Below, piece after piece: positions 34,553-46,290 of a stretch of DNA of 64,000 nt; the first letter of the stretch is position 1; the number at the start of each line of letters is the position of its first letter. The stretch covers positions 7,441,831 to 7,505,830 of the forward strand of contig CM066919.1 of the NCBI GenBank assembly GCA_033964015.1. Reading direction: 5' to 3'. The notes beneath the pieces were generated by a model. The model ran no database searches, had not been told where the DNA came from, and saw nothing but the letters and a program-made list of their open reading frames with translations. The position numbers and the translations under genes were made by a program. Origin of the DNA: Scolanthus callimorphus (Eukaryota > Cnidaria > Anthozoa > Actiniaria > Edwardsiidae).

Positions 34553-34995
34553 ACACTTTCGTTGCGCGCGAAGCACGCCCAAATTTTCATAAACGCATTT
34601 CATCAAGCCTCAGAGAAAGAGTAGATGAAAATTACGTTTTTCGTGTATAGTAAACAAAACCTTTCAGCAGCCCAGGAAGTACGCTACCTCAACTACATGG
34701 TTAGATGAAAGCGCCTATTAATGAGTCTTTAGGTTATATTATTCATTCGCGCAACTGCGCGCCGCAAATGACGAATTAGTATTCATGTGCGTGATGCGCG
34801 GCCCAAATGACGAATTTCTATGAATGTTATGGTTGTAACGTCGAACTCACGCTTAAGGGTTCTTCTTTTGAACATAGTATCTTCGCGGAAGGCCTATCAC
34901 TGCAATTTATTTTTGAGGAAGTTTATTTTTTACTCATCAAGATACACTTGTTCTTATAAACGGCGCGAGGGTTGTGTCTTCGTTGCGCGAGATTT
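34553..34995. repeat. Dispersed GAGTTCGACGTTAC family, inverted copy
   Basis: Longest inverted copy: TTGCGCGCGAAGCACGCCC at one end, CGGCGCGAGGGTTGTGTCTTCG at the other, with AACGTCGAACTCACGCTTAA between. Confidence 0.75.
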
Positions 34996-35604
34996 GAAAG
35001 AGTATATTAGATGTCATGCACGCCTAAATTTTTATTATGTATTGAAGTTAAGTAGAAAAATGCAAATGATAGAGAAGTTGAATTAGGAGCCTCCCCCATA
35101 TAGCTGAGTGAACAAAATTTGGACCCTCCCTCTAGACACCCGAAAGAAATTAGGGCCCTCCCACAAAAATAGGAGCCCTCCCACCCCGCTAAATAATGAA
35201 ACGTCCCTTATAATCACCTGTAGGTGATTATATCACCTGTAGTTGATTATAGCGAGAGAAAACGAACCTCTCGACCAATCAGCGCGCGGAAATTCTTATA
35301 ATCACTTGAGTAATTATCTAATAGATAATTAGACATTACTATTATTATTTAGTAATTTTATACACTTTTTCATTTAATTAATTCATAGTTAGTTAGCTAC
35401 TATTAGATGAACTCTCGTCCTGGGTTTCCTCTTGATTTGCCATGAAGTCAGCAGCTCTTGAGATTGGAATGCCACGGTTGTCCTTTTGTAAACGATCGTT
35501 GCCATTTGGACGGCACTTTGAAAATTTTCACGTTTAGTTTCGTTGTCTCAGTAAAAGAAAAAAAAGGAAAAAATCGGATATAAATTCTACCCTGTTTAGA
35601 AGAC

Positions 35605-35770
35605 TAAGGCCTAACGGCAAACGCCGAACTTCAGCCGCTCATCTTCTGTCGAACCTTACCTTTCTCAAAGGATGCCGCTTCATTATACTTTAACTTTATA
35701 ACATCAAGAAATTTATATTGTTTTGTATTGGAACGGCGCGACTCTGGCACGGCGTTTGCCGTAGGCCTAA
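35605..35770. mobile_element. Foldback with TAAGGCCTAACGGCAAACGC ends
   Basis: Arms TAAGGCCTAACGGCAAACGC and GGCGTTTGCCGTAGGCCTAA, about 165 bp. It lies in the sequence just below the copy C remnant. Confidence 0.65.
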
Positions 35771-35830
35771 CCGTATTAGCATCTATAGAACGAAGCTATA
35801 TGAATGATAATGACTAATTGTCCAAAGGGA

Positions 35831-35915
35831 ACAGAAATGGCAACGACCTTTCTGAAAGGCATCGACCGTTCACAGAAATGGCAACGACTATTCAAAAAGG
35901 CATCGACCGTTTACG
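35831..35915. repeat. 41-bp tandem duplication
   Basis: ACAGAAATGGCAACGAC..AAGGCATCGACCGTT at 35831 and 35872. Confidence 0.75.
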
Positions 35916-37067
35916 AAAGGGAAATACGCGTCGTCGAATACCAGGGTATTTGCAGGGCTTTATGTTAAGCAATTCAATTATATCTTGATAACAAGAAAAA
36001 ACATGATAAGTCAAAGTAAGTACTGCATATACAGTGATACCTCTAAAGACGGCCTTTTGTCATTCAGAGTGGTCACCCCGCCGGGTCGGGACAAAACGTG
36101 GCCTAGGCCATGGCCTACCCTGTGGCCTACCCGTATTTTCTTTTTAAAGCTCTGAAAACAGGTAAACTCAAAATATTATGTCTCCTGACAGGTAATCAAC
36201 ATAAACAAACACATAAACAACCTGTCAATCAAATATTTGTGACGTCATTAGTAACGTTATCTCCTAAAAATGTTTTTAACTCTGCGAATTTCTAATATCA
36301 ACCGCCAAATTTTACCAACAAATTATTTCGCACATCAGTTATTGACACCTATAAGATATCAACTCATTAGCATATCATCTCAGTCTCACTTGGTTTGACA
36401 ACAAGCGCCGGAATGGCGCCCATGGGAGACGCCATTTAAATAGGCGGCGGCTGTGGGTCCCATTCAATCGTCAATCAATCAATCGTTTGTTTATAATACA
36501 CCATAGCAGTGATAACACTGAATTAAGGGGGCAGCCAGTACATGCAACAAGCAGCAATCTTGCAATCTCCGCCAGGCCTCCATTGTGCTCACCCTGAGGC
36601 CTGGGGGTGCCTCTTGGCTATTTTTCACCCACCCTCCCTCCCACTGCCTTTGCCATCTTTTGCTCCGCCAGGCCTCCTCTCCCATAACTTATATAGTACA
36701 ATGGCACCCCAGTGAGAATATATAACTATACACCAAATGTGGGTGAGAGAAGATGACTAGAGAAGCGAAACAAAGTGGTCATGTGATATGAGGTTATATC
36801 TCTCTTTTTACCTCAACCCGTCAGAAAGCATCATTCAGGCGCTAAATTTGCTTGTTCTTTTCCCTTAAGAATTTATAGTACATTTCGGCTTGTTCAAACA
36901 TAGCAACAGGCTTCCGCCATGGCTTGGTAAATCATCATCAAACAAATGGAACAGGCGAGGTATATAACCAGGGGAGAAGCCTTCATGTCTTGTCTTCCTT
37001 TGTTACCAACTGAAATCCGGGCTAGTATGTAGTTCTGATACAACAAAAGCAAACAGGCAATATTATA

Positions 37068-37207
37068 CACTTAATGACTGCTTCCGAGGGAAACAGGGAG
37101 TTTTGTTTCCCGAGAATCTCGATGTTTCCCGAGACGAAGTCGAGGGAAACATCGAGATTCGAGGGAAAACAAAACTCGTTGTTTCCCGAGGGTGCAGTCA
37201 TTAAGTG
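37068..37207. mobile_element. Near-perfect foldback with CACTTAATGACTGC ends
   Basis: CACTTAATGACTGCTTCCGA..GAAACA..GTTTTGTTTCCCGAGAATCTCGATGTTTCC mirrored through GACGAAGTC to GCAGTCATTAAGTG. Almost fully palindromic, 140 bp. Confidence 0.8.
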
Positions 37208-37209
37208 TT

Positions 37210-38890
37210 TTATTATATAGCAAAAAGAAAATACGATAAACATGGGTAAAAATAGTCCGCCGAAATTTCTCGCTCTAGCGATGTCGCCCGCGCGGGCAAT
37301 AATTTTTTAATTGTAGCCCGCGCGGGCTACATTGAATTTGTAGCCCGCCACGTGACCATGATAGAACCAATCAGAGCGCGCGCTTTGATCGAATAAACAC
37401 GAGCTATATAATAATTCAAATTAGTATAATTCCTCAAACGATTCCGCGCGCTTTGAAAGCATTGGGGATCGCGCGCGCACTTTATTACGAGAAACTAAGA
37501 CAAAAATACCCCTAAACCCGATTTTTTTGGTCAAAAATCTTTAAAGTCGCTTGAGTAATTGTACTAAAACATTCGTCTCGGTGACTCTTCGCCGATATTT
37601 ACGTCGTTTGGATGGGTTAACTGACTAACGACAGATGGGCATAAAGTTACCGACGCCGACAAACTTGGATAAGAAATACCGATTAACGACAAACAAATGT
37701 TTACCGGCTACCGACATTTTTACAAATTATTCCAGCCAGTTTATTAAATAAAACGTTTATTCTGGGAAATAGCGAGTGCTTTGGACTTATCAGCGCCTGG
37801 GAGTATAGATCAGGTGAATTCCATTCCATTGTGACACTTCCCGAGCTTCAAAACTGAATTTCAATAGGTAGTATAACTGATACTCTGGGCATCCTTAGAT
37901 GATCTTTCAGGGGATTAATGGTCGTCTGCTCACGGAAAAATTAAATTAGACAAGATGACGTGTGTGCGCATGCGCTAACGGACAACTTAAAAAGAAAGTC
38001 ATTCCCGTGTCATTAATGCCTCTACTATTGGATTATGAGTAAAAAAATGCTAAACGGCAACTGTCAAAAACATTTATCTAAATAGATAAGCTACTACTAG
38101 TTAAAAAGAAAACCAACCAAGTGTCCCACATGGATCTCTAACACACTTTTCAGTCCTATAAATACGTCGGTGATGCGTAATTAAGTGGTTGATTGTTCAT
38201 TAACGGTACAAGGGCGCAATTCAACACTAGGATAGCGACTGTCAGGGCCGAAATCTCTGGCGTGGTCGCCATACGACGCTTCAGCTCTTTGTCTGGAAGT
38301 ATGGTCCTATTTTATTTCCTTACCCTCAAGTCAAGTAAATGCTGAATTTGCAAACGATTTTTACTTGAAACGACACAAAATACCAGTTCAAAATTATTTC
38401 CATAATGGCCTTATCACCGGCACCGAGTTGACCTGTGAAAAGCTATCCAAAAATTCCTCAGTCATTGACCATAAAACACAAACAAGATAACGGCTTATAC
38501 ACTGAAGGAATACTTTCCTGTCATTACTCCATGCATAAGAGCTGACATAGGGATGTGCCGCCGAGCAGGGGTAGGGATATGCCGCCGAGGTCTCCAAAAC
38601 AGCTGACCCTATCAGAGACCTGAAAAATCCATGATCCTGAAACACCATACCCCATAAGGTGGCACATACCCGTATACCATATACATACACACATCACACA
38701 CTTTTTTTTATTTCAATCAAGACCCGAATACACAATTTGTATATAGGCAAAAGCTCATTTTGATAAAGGTTAAATGTCTTATATATTATTTGTTTGAGAC
38801 GGTTAAGCAGTTTGAGCAGGCAGAGAAGATAATTCGTTCGTTCCCAGCTCATTGCGATCTAAGCACCTCACTAGCTACTGCGTATTGCCT
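37210..38890. other. Gene-free stretch
   Basis: Short GCGC-rich palindromes (GTAGCCCGCGCGGGCTAC at about 37313) but no gene or full element recognised. Confidence 0.4.
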
Positions 38891-39396
38891 CCAACCCCGC
38901 GCGCACGACCGAAACTAAACATTTCAGTATGGAGGCGGCCGTGCCACTTTTCGCATAGGCGGCGGACCAGGGGGGCAGGGGTGCTCGAGCACCCCCACTT
39001 TTTGAACTCGGTGCGGTTTAAAAATGCAATCAGCCAATAACGAGGAATAAACACGGAATAGAACGAGGGATGTGCATATGCATTAGTTCACTTAATACAC
39101 CCCTCCCCACCTGCGCCCGGGGACGGATTCATTCCCCAGCACGAAGCAGGGGCAGCGGAGCACCCTCAAAAGTGGGGGTGCCGAAGAGGCAAAAATGTAA
39201 TTTCGATTTGTCATGTTTTTACCTCATATACATTTCAGATGAGAGTATGTCACAGTATAATCTTAACCCCTGCGTTCTCTGAGCCTAATGTCAAAACAGA
39301 AACAAAAAGGACGCGCTTCTGTTCTTCTGTTCCTTTCTCTTTACGTGTAAATACAAAAAATATATATAGCTTCAAAAAGTGGGGATGGTCAGCCTC

Positions 39397-39778
39397 CCCG
39401 GGGGGTTGAGGACCTCCCTGGAATTTACACTCGTGAATTAGACCACCTCCCCTGGAATTCCGGCCTCATAAAGACCCCTCCCCCTGGAATTTCCATGCAC
39501 TCGTGAATTAGACCCTCCCATGGAATTTCCAGCCTCATAAAAGCCCCCTCCCCTAGAATTTCCACTTTTTCTTTCTGGCGAAATACCCCTGAAAAATATA
39601 TAATGGATCCAGTATTTTGGGATAGAAAGTCGCCTTTCTTTACCCTCCCCCTTGGAATTTCCACGCTAGACACATCCCTCCCGTGGAATTTCGAGTCGTC
39701 CAATACACCCTCCCTGGAAAATTTTCCATAGGTCCTCATCAACCTCTCCGAAGCGGTTTAAAAATGCAATCAGCCATT
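39397..39778. mobile_element. TGCAATCAGCC TIR element, second copy
   Basis: GGGGGGTTGAGGACCTCC at the left, GCGGTTTAAAAATGCAATCAGCC (written in parts) at the right, GGAATTTCC phrases throughout. An end fragment of the same family sits at 39010-39035. Confidence 0.7.
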
Positions 39779-40590
39779 ACCACACGGAAATTCTGCAAAA
39801 AATTATCCATGGCAAGAATTGTTTGAGATAAAAAATAAAGAAATGATCGAGAATAAGAATACGAGGCCGATCCATGGCAAGGATAAATAAAGATTACAAA
39901 CAAGAAACACTTGCCTGTAATAAACGAAAAGAGAACGCAGGTACGTGGGCCTCACTGGAATTCTTGCATGAAAGGAGGACAACTCCCAGTATTCAATACC
40001 TATAAACTAGAGCGAAGAGTACGTCACTCAAACATCCAGAAATGTAAATTTTCTAAACCCCAAAAATACGTCGACGCCCCCGTCACATTTTTTTCCTGAG
40101 TCCTCAGTCGGTCAGTGACCCGCGATAAACTCATCCACAGTATACCACCATGGCCACAAAACGCCCGCCCAAACCTGATTATCAGAGCTATAGCCTTCGG
40201 GTTGTTATGTATTTATTAATAAACCATCTATCTATCTATCTAGCACGAGAGCCAGCGCCTACTGGGATGTGCCGGTGTTTGCGGATAACACTGAAGTGAG
40301 AGGGCCAATCGCATCGACGCACGGATCATAGACAAGGAGACGAGAAGAGTGATTATGATGGAAATGAGTTATTCCTGGATTGAGAACCGTGCACAGAAGC
40401 AGCAAGAGAAGACCGACAACTACGCGCCGCTGCGCTGGGAACTACGAAAGCAACAGTATCCAGACTTCGAGATAAAGCAGTGTAACATTCATATAATACA
40501 ATACATTCTTCTGACTATAGACCTCATGCTTGTAGAATAAATAGTTTAAAACAGTTTAAAACTCTATTTCAACCGGGCCAAACGAAAAAG

Positions 40591-40752
40591 TAGCCTGCTC
40601 GCAGGCGTTGGAGAGTAGTTTTAGGTCGAGAAACGCGAGTTTGCTTTCGCGCTTGGCCGCCATCTTTGTCACAAATCCAAGATGGTGGCCAAGCGAAAGC
40701 AAACTCGCGTTTCTCGACCTAAAACTACTCTCCAACGCCTGCGAGCAGGCTA
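40591..40752. mobile_element. Near-perfect foldback with 9-bp target duplication
   Basis: 162 bp. Ends TAGCCTGCTCGCAGGCG and its inverse; the two arms match for over 70 bp around a short loop. ACGAAAAAG stands on both sides (40582-40590 and 40753-40761). Nine-base duplications fit Mutator-like elements. Confidence 0.9.
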
Positions 40753-40914
40753 ACGAAAAAGGTGAGCACTAGAAATTAGACGAACTCAAATGTATAAATT
40801 TGGTCATTTTTGCGATGCCTTCCTTGACTACGCCCTTTCGAAAAGCCGAATAAAACGGTTGCGACGAAGAACTTATGTTTACTATCTACCCAAGACGGAG
40901 CAGAAAATGAGTGG

Positions 40915-41940
40915 TCCGGTTAAATGATAACGGACCTTGACTTTGCTGACGATATAGAAGTGACTCCGGTTGAACAAGGCTGAAGAATTTGCCAAGTAGC
41001 GTGGAGGCCAAATGTGGTAAGCTGGGACTGTCCCTGGATCCAAGAAAGAACGAGGCAGTAACATTTACAGTGTAACAACCCGGATAACGTAGAGCTAAGA
41101 GGTGGACCATTAGAAATTTGGGAAGGGGGGTGGCAATTCCAAAAACAAAAATCGAGCAAGCAAATCATCTTCTTCAAAAAAAAAACACATTCTTGCAGAG
41201 ATCTTAGCTAGTATAAAACACATCATAGAAATTTCCGGAAACAATTCTTGCACGACCTGATCCCCGAAAAAAATCATGCACAAAAAACTTGCCACCCCAC
41301 CTCCCCTAGTTTCTAATGGTCCACCCCTAACCGCTCTCGATGGTGTTCAGTAAATGTCAAAGATGATTTCAAGTACCAGCAGGTTCGTACATCAGCTCGT
41401 CTGGACAAGTGACGTGAGAAAGGCTCAGGCTTGGCGTGCCTTACACAAGCCGCTGAATAACATCTGACACTCGACATGTTGGAAGTCTTTAAAAGCGGAT
41501 CTTCGTGGCCCCGGTTGAGTCAATTCTCACCTACGGATGCGAGGCCTGGACATCAACAGTTCGGGATGAGTCTAGACTGGACGGATGCTACACCCGCATG
41601 CTCAGAAAAGTGCATAACGTCACCGGGCAGGATCGGATCCCTAAAGTTGCTTTACGGAGGTCTTCCACCGCTTTCGACAAAGATTCGTTCAAGAAGATTG
41701 CGTCTGGCGGGACACTGCGCACGTCACGATGATGTGGCAGCGCACAATCTGGCTCTTTTGGGAACCTCAACAGGGCCGAGCTTCTCGGGGTGGTCACAGG
41801 CTGGCGTTTATTGGCAACCTTAAACGCGATACTGGCCTGGAATCCGCTGCCGAAATAAGAACGTTGATGCTCCACAGACCATCGAGGCAAGCCGTGATGA
41901 TGAGATGCGATGCCGTCCAGACCTTTTGTGCTTGACGCGT
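40915..41940 (+). pseudogene. LINE reverse-transcriptase fragment split by a MITE
   Basis: TDLDFADDI (FADD at 40942-40953) is the reverse-transcriptase catalytic box. Downstream pieces read DDFKY near 41370, APVESILTYGCEAWT and LDGCYTRMLRK (41505-41600), LYGGLPPLSTKIRSRRLRLAGHC (41645-41720) and KRDTGLESAAEI (about 41823-41860), in at least three frames. These are the C-terminal motifs of an animal non-LTR retrotransposon. The TTA/TAA MITE at 41099-41327 lies inside it. Frameshifts and stops make it inactive. Confidence 0.75.
41099..41327. mobile_element. GGACCATTAG MITE, complete, TAA-flanked, inside a LINE
   Basis: Ends GAGGTGGACCATTAG and CTAATGGTCCACCCC; TAA at 41096-41098 and 41328-41330. 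Splits the reverse-transcriptase fragment 40915-41940. Confidence 0.85.
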
Positions 41941-42029
41941 CGACCTGCATCTTATAGATGTGTCTGAATGAAATTTAAACGAAGCTAAACCGCAGCTAAG
42001 TCGTTGTCCGCGCCCTGGGAAGGATAGAC

Positions 42030-42260
42030 TGGCCCCTTGACAGAGGCGGGCCACCCCGCAGGCACTGGGGTTTCCTGGCACTGGCACGTTTCGAGCGAAG
42101 GTCAGTTGTTGGTGCCAGCAGTGTTTGGGTTTTTGTCGGCCTCCTCCAACCCCTCCCAGTCGGAAGAGCTCTCGGTAAGTATATTCCACTGAGCAATCAG
42201 TGCTGACGGGTACCCCCGGGAGGCTGGCCCCTTGACAGGAGGCGGGCCACCCCGCAGGCG
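42030..42260. repeat. Repeated GAGGCGGGCCACCCCGCAGG block
   Basis: GGCCCCTTGACAGAGGCGGG and CCACCCCGCAGG at 42031, again at 42225 with one extra G. Part of a G+C-rich stretch after the LINE fragment; element type unknown. Confidence 0.6.
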
Positions 42261-42928
42261 GTATACTTAACTGTCTGCTGTTTGGAAACATTGAGGTCGA
42301 GCACTGTCTCAAATGAGTGTCGTCTGATAAGTTGGGGTTAGGACTACCGGAGCGCTTCCCAGGTCACTCGGGAACCGTGGCAACCGAGCCACAGCTCCCC
42401 GCCCACACCGAGGGCGCGAGTTGCGTCACAAAGCTTCTTTTGTTTGGTAGAACGAGACATGATGAAAAAAAAGGTTAACCCCGGTTTTGACTGTTGCTTC
42501 ACAGTCCAAATAATGATAATTCAATTCAATTTAACTTTTATTGCACACTCGTTATATTATTTAATTACATTGTTGAAGTACAAATATAAGTAAGAAAGAA
42601 AAAGAAGAAATCAGATTGGGAAGAAGAAAAAAACCTTTATGAATTGTGCGTGGTAGCCGAAGTAGCACAAGCTATCGAGTCGTCAAAGTAAATGAGGTTT
42701 TAGAGTATTTATACCTCGATAAAAACCACAGTTAATAATTGTTTACCAGTTTGTGTGACATCACTAACCTCTAACAGAGGGCGGATTATGATTTAGGAAA
42801 ACATCGACTGTAGCGCACTATATTTGTCGTGTCAATAATATTAATGGAAAAGAAATATAGTAATGTGTGAAATCTCCGACAGTAGCATTTTGCTACATGC
42901 AATAGTCTAAATCCGCCCATAGTCTAAT
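42261..42928. other. Gene-free stretch
   Basis: No coding frame, splice context or element end recognised. Confidence 0.4.
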
Positions 42929-44630
42929 TCGGGGGGGGGGGGGGGGGACTCCCAATATTTTAGACGGGGGTGGTGCTCGTCGGGGGGAAAATTGATTTGA
43001 CCTAAGGGATAGCAAAATGGGTGCGGCAAACAGCAAATTTGCGTGGCGACCGCCGAATTTACCCCTAAAAGATAGCAAATTTGCAGGTCAAAACAAATAA
43101 AAAGCGAATTTTAGGTCTTTTAGGGTTTTCAACCAAGTTTCCTCATTGTAAATATCGGGTCTGGTGTCAGTACCAATATATTTCTGGGCAAGGATTGGGC
43201 AATTCCAGAAAATAAAGGTTACCCCCCCCCCCCCCCCCACGGGCGGCACTAGTTTTTGACCCCCCCATGCATCCAGAATTTCCAAAATGGTTTACCCCCC
43301 GTGCATATAGAATTCAGGGTAGGTTAAACCCCCTTCACCTTCAGAAATTTCAACTTTTACCCCCCTCCCCTCCGGAATCCAGATAATCACCACCTTGTTT
43401 ATTATTGCGAGAAAAAGTAAAAATTTGCGAGAGGGAAACGTTACGGAGAAAAAGGCAAAAGTTGCGGGGGTTGTTGCGGGAATTTATTAAATTTGCAAAG
43501 TAAAGAAAACACAAAAAGCGCATATCTTGTTTCAGAATATTAATACAGAGCATAAATGTTTGATTTTGAAGAAAAAATACCACCGGCATTCACAACATCC
43601 ACTGAATATGAGCTCTACATTTTTAGCGCGTGTAACTAGTAGCTAACTGGCTATTTGTAAGATTTGAATTGTAGGGGCAAAGAATCGGATGATATTATCA
43701 CGGAAAAACTTGAGACTTTCGCCATTCGATCGTGAAATGGGGGAATAGACATTTCAAATGAAGTGTGGAAGCTATTTACTTGCAACACCCATTTTCAAAT
43801 CGCTTTCTAAAACAATTTTTCAAAATATAACCAATAGGAAAAATACATTAGAATGAGCTAGACCAAGCTTGGAAAGCCTAGTTGTTACTTTTTGCGGATC
43901 TTCGAATATTTAAGGCTTAGGAAAAACCCATATAGAGAAACTCTAAGAAGAAGTAAAAGAAAAACATATTATAACATGCATATTACATGTACCATTTTTG
44001 AGAAACGTTTATTAAACTATACCGTGTTGATCCGGGATTTCATTAGATATGTTAGGGAAAGTTGCGGCGGGTTTTGGTGAAAGTGCGCGTCCAGCCCAAG
44101 CTCAACTTATCCCGTATCGCCAACATCCTATATATTAATTTCAATGTGTGATTGCACAAAGTTGAACCTGCTGCGTGATTGAACTAACAGTCGAAATCAG
44201 TAGAAAATTATGCAGATTCTGTCTTAGAAGGGACAAGTACGAACTGGCAAGCATTCTCTATCTATCGAATGGCGGCGACGTAATTTCTTTCTGAAAAACG
44301 CTATTTAGCAGACTGAAAAACACGCGAACTCCTTCAGAAGTTGGCCATCTTCAGACCCCCCTTGTGACAAGAAATCCAGCTTCGAAAACCCCCCCTTGCA
44401 ATCAGAATTCCGAGCTCTTAAACCCCCCCATCCCTTCGGAATTTCCAAATGCCGCCCGTGGGGGGGTACCTTTATTTTCTGGAATTGCCCATTGGTCTGA
44501 GACTCCCCTAAGGGATAGGGCTGATTTTAAACACCCCTAAGAGATAGCACGTCTGTCAATTTTATACCCTAAGGGATAGGACGCGCACCCCCGTCTGAAA
44601 ATATGGGGAGGTCCCCCCCCCCGGGGGGTC
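42929..44630. mobile_element. Outer TIR element carrying a nested element
   Basis: Left: G run, GACTCCCAATATTTTAGACG, then GGGATAGCAAA phrases. Right: CTAAGGGATAGG phrases, CCCCCGTCTGAAAATATGGG, C run. The pair is inverted and belongs to the 3017-3470 family. The element at 43188-44491 sits inside. Confidence 0.6.
43188..44491. mobile_element. Nested TIR element with GGGCAATTCCAGAAAATAAA ends
   Basis: Left GGGCAATTCCAGAAAATAAA then GGT and a C run, CACGGGCGGCA; right is the inverse, TGCCGCCCGTGGGGGGG then TTTATTTTCTGGAATTGCCC. About 1.3 kb; the middle 950 bp has no credible coding frame. Confidence 0.65.
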
Positions 44631-44646
44631 TAATTATGCTGACATG

Positions 44647-45531
44647 TTAGTGAATATGAAGGAATTCATCTAGTAACTTGGTATATTCATTTTCTTTCAT
44701 CATGTAATGTTGACATGTTCTGTGTCATCCCAGCATTTCGCCCTAACATCTGCACCGTTATGCTTTCTAGCCTCAATATACTCATCTATGTCTTCATATG
44801 TACCAACCTGGTCAGCTTTTGAATAAAGAACAAGTTCGGGGCAATTAAGAGGTGAGCTCTTCAAAACAGGCAAAAATCTCTTGAAATGAGCTTGCAAAAA
44901 TACAGATATGGGCATAACTAGATACAACACCAGCTTTAGGAACCAATAAAAATAGTTTGAACCACTATATTTTGAGACATATATGGTTTTAGAAATTGTT
45001 TTAAGACCTTTATCATATTATTGACATTAAACTTGATTGGGCAGCTATCAAAAATAAGGCCTGCAACTTTGAAAGCACCATAATATTTCGAGTTAGGTGT
45101 TGTTAAGGCTTCCAAAATATGAAATATCTTACACAGCCTCCATTGCTGAATACATAAAAAATAACATCCTGATTTGGGCTTTTTATTGCATTGAGTACAT
45201 CCAAAACTTTATAGCTAATTTCCTTAAGCTTAGTGCCACTCCTAAACAAAGAGTCCATGACTTCAACAGATGCACTGATTGTGGTGAAATTTCTTTTTAT
45301 AAATATCTCCCTGTATTTTGCCAAGTGCCTGTCTTTAGAACCAGTCCACCCCAGTATAACAACCACAGGTAGACCATCCTGGTTTTGAGGTGACTTGACT
45401 ACTGTCAGTCCAATATTCTCATCTGTGAGGGGGTGGGGTGGGGGAATTATCACTTGAGACCCCGTAGTGGCTCTTCTTCTTATGTCAGGTAGATTTTGAT
45501 CTTGGGCCTTTTCTTGTGTGTCCATTTTCAT
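44647..45531 (-). pseudogene. TMEM53-like (DUF829) intronless copy with three frameshifts
   Basis: Read on the minus strand from ATG 45531. The first segment carries VVVILGWTGSKDRHLAKY and FYVFSNGG, matching the TMEM53/DUF829 alpha/beta-hydrolase-like fold (human has LLGWAGCRDKNLAKY and FHVFSNGG). It breaks near 45122. The next frame gives HILEAL..VAGLIFDSCP. A second break near 44955-44975 leads to YWFLKLVLYLVMPISVFLQAHF..PELVLYSKADQVGTYEDI, and a third near 44706 to KENEYTKLLDEF and a stop at 44647. No intron is visible. TMEM53 proteins sit in the nuclear envelope. A retrocopy in decay, or a real gene in a region with indel sequencing errors, are both possible; no poly-A tail was identified. 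Confidence 0.75.
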
Positions 45532-45599
45532 TTGAAATCGCAAGACATCAAGTCACACTTTTAAGGTCCCTAGGCAGTAGATAAATGCTTTGAATTAAT

Positions 45600-45790
45600 G
45601 TTTAGGCTTGTTGGAAAGCCTGTGGTCCGCCCCCCGGACAATGGCTGGTTCACTGTCTGGCCTTGAATTTCCAAAGGAAATACAGTATATTTGTATGGAA
45701 GAAATCAGGTAAATTGACCCCACACACCACCCCTCTGGAATTTCCAATCCATTCCATGTGGAAGAGGGATGGATATTTTCTGGAACCAGA
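45600..45790. repeat. GGAATTTCC-type repeat debris
   Basis: Phrases CTGGAATTTCCAATCC and TATTTTCTGGAACCAG recall the right part of 53520-53720; ends unclear. Confidence 0.35.
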
Positions 45791-46029
45791 AAAGTGTACT
45801 TCTTTTGCATGTTTCCGAGCCCACACAGTTGAAAAGTAGTGACAGCTGTTATAGTAGACAAGTGGCTTGTTTGCTAAGTAATAGCAGCGGATGCCTGACA
45901 ATGAGAGTTTCAACCCAGAGTTATCTTTTCATTTTGACCATCAACCCAGAGAAATACAGACACAAGACATGCATTTTTTGGGCATAATACAAATAAACTA
46001 CATCCTATAAATCGTAGTAGAATAAGACA

Positions 46030-46290
46030 CAAGCCCATAGCCAGGGATTTTTGTGGGAGGTGCTAATCTAGAAGCGGACCAAACGTGGTATGAATTTATT
46101 AACCGCTAGTCAAAATTCACTAGAAAAAGCAAATATATACGAAACTGGCATGCCAAGGTGACTACAGTCTTCTGTTTGGCCCATTGAGTAACTAAAACAG
46201 TGTTTTCAAACCATTAAATGTGGGACCTTTTTGTCATGTGGGGGTGTGTGTGCTTGTGCACCCCTGGAACCCACCCTGGCTACGGGCCTG
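46030..46290. mobile_element. TAGCCAGG TIR element, diverged
   Basis: CCCATAGCCAGGGATTTTTG at the left, CACCCTGGCTACGGGCCTG at the right. Confidence 0.45.

Larger units (their letters stand above)
35400..36986 (-). pseudogene. Small secreted peptide, decayed copy (copy C)
   Basis: Third member of the family. Exon 1 begins at ATG 36986 (MKASPLVI.. signal peptide; leader upstream matches copies A and B) but hits a stop about eight codons into the mature region, and the donor GT seen in the other copies has become AA. Exon 2 homology is visible around 35505-35400 (GIPISRAAD, matching FPISRAAD of copy B), with small indels near its end and no intact acceptor found. Both the broken frame and the lost donor argue for a pseudogene. 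Confidence 0.5.

Noticed and set aside
41794..42312. 172-codon minus-strand frame
   Set aside because: Antisense to the LINE reverse-transcriptase remnant and the adjoining GC-rich repeat.
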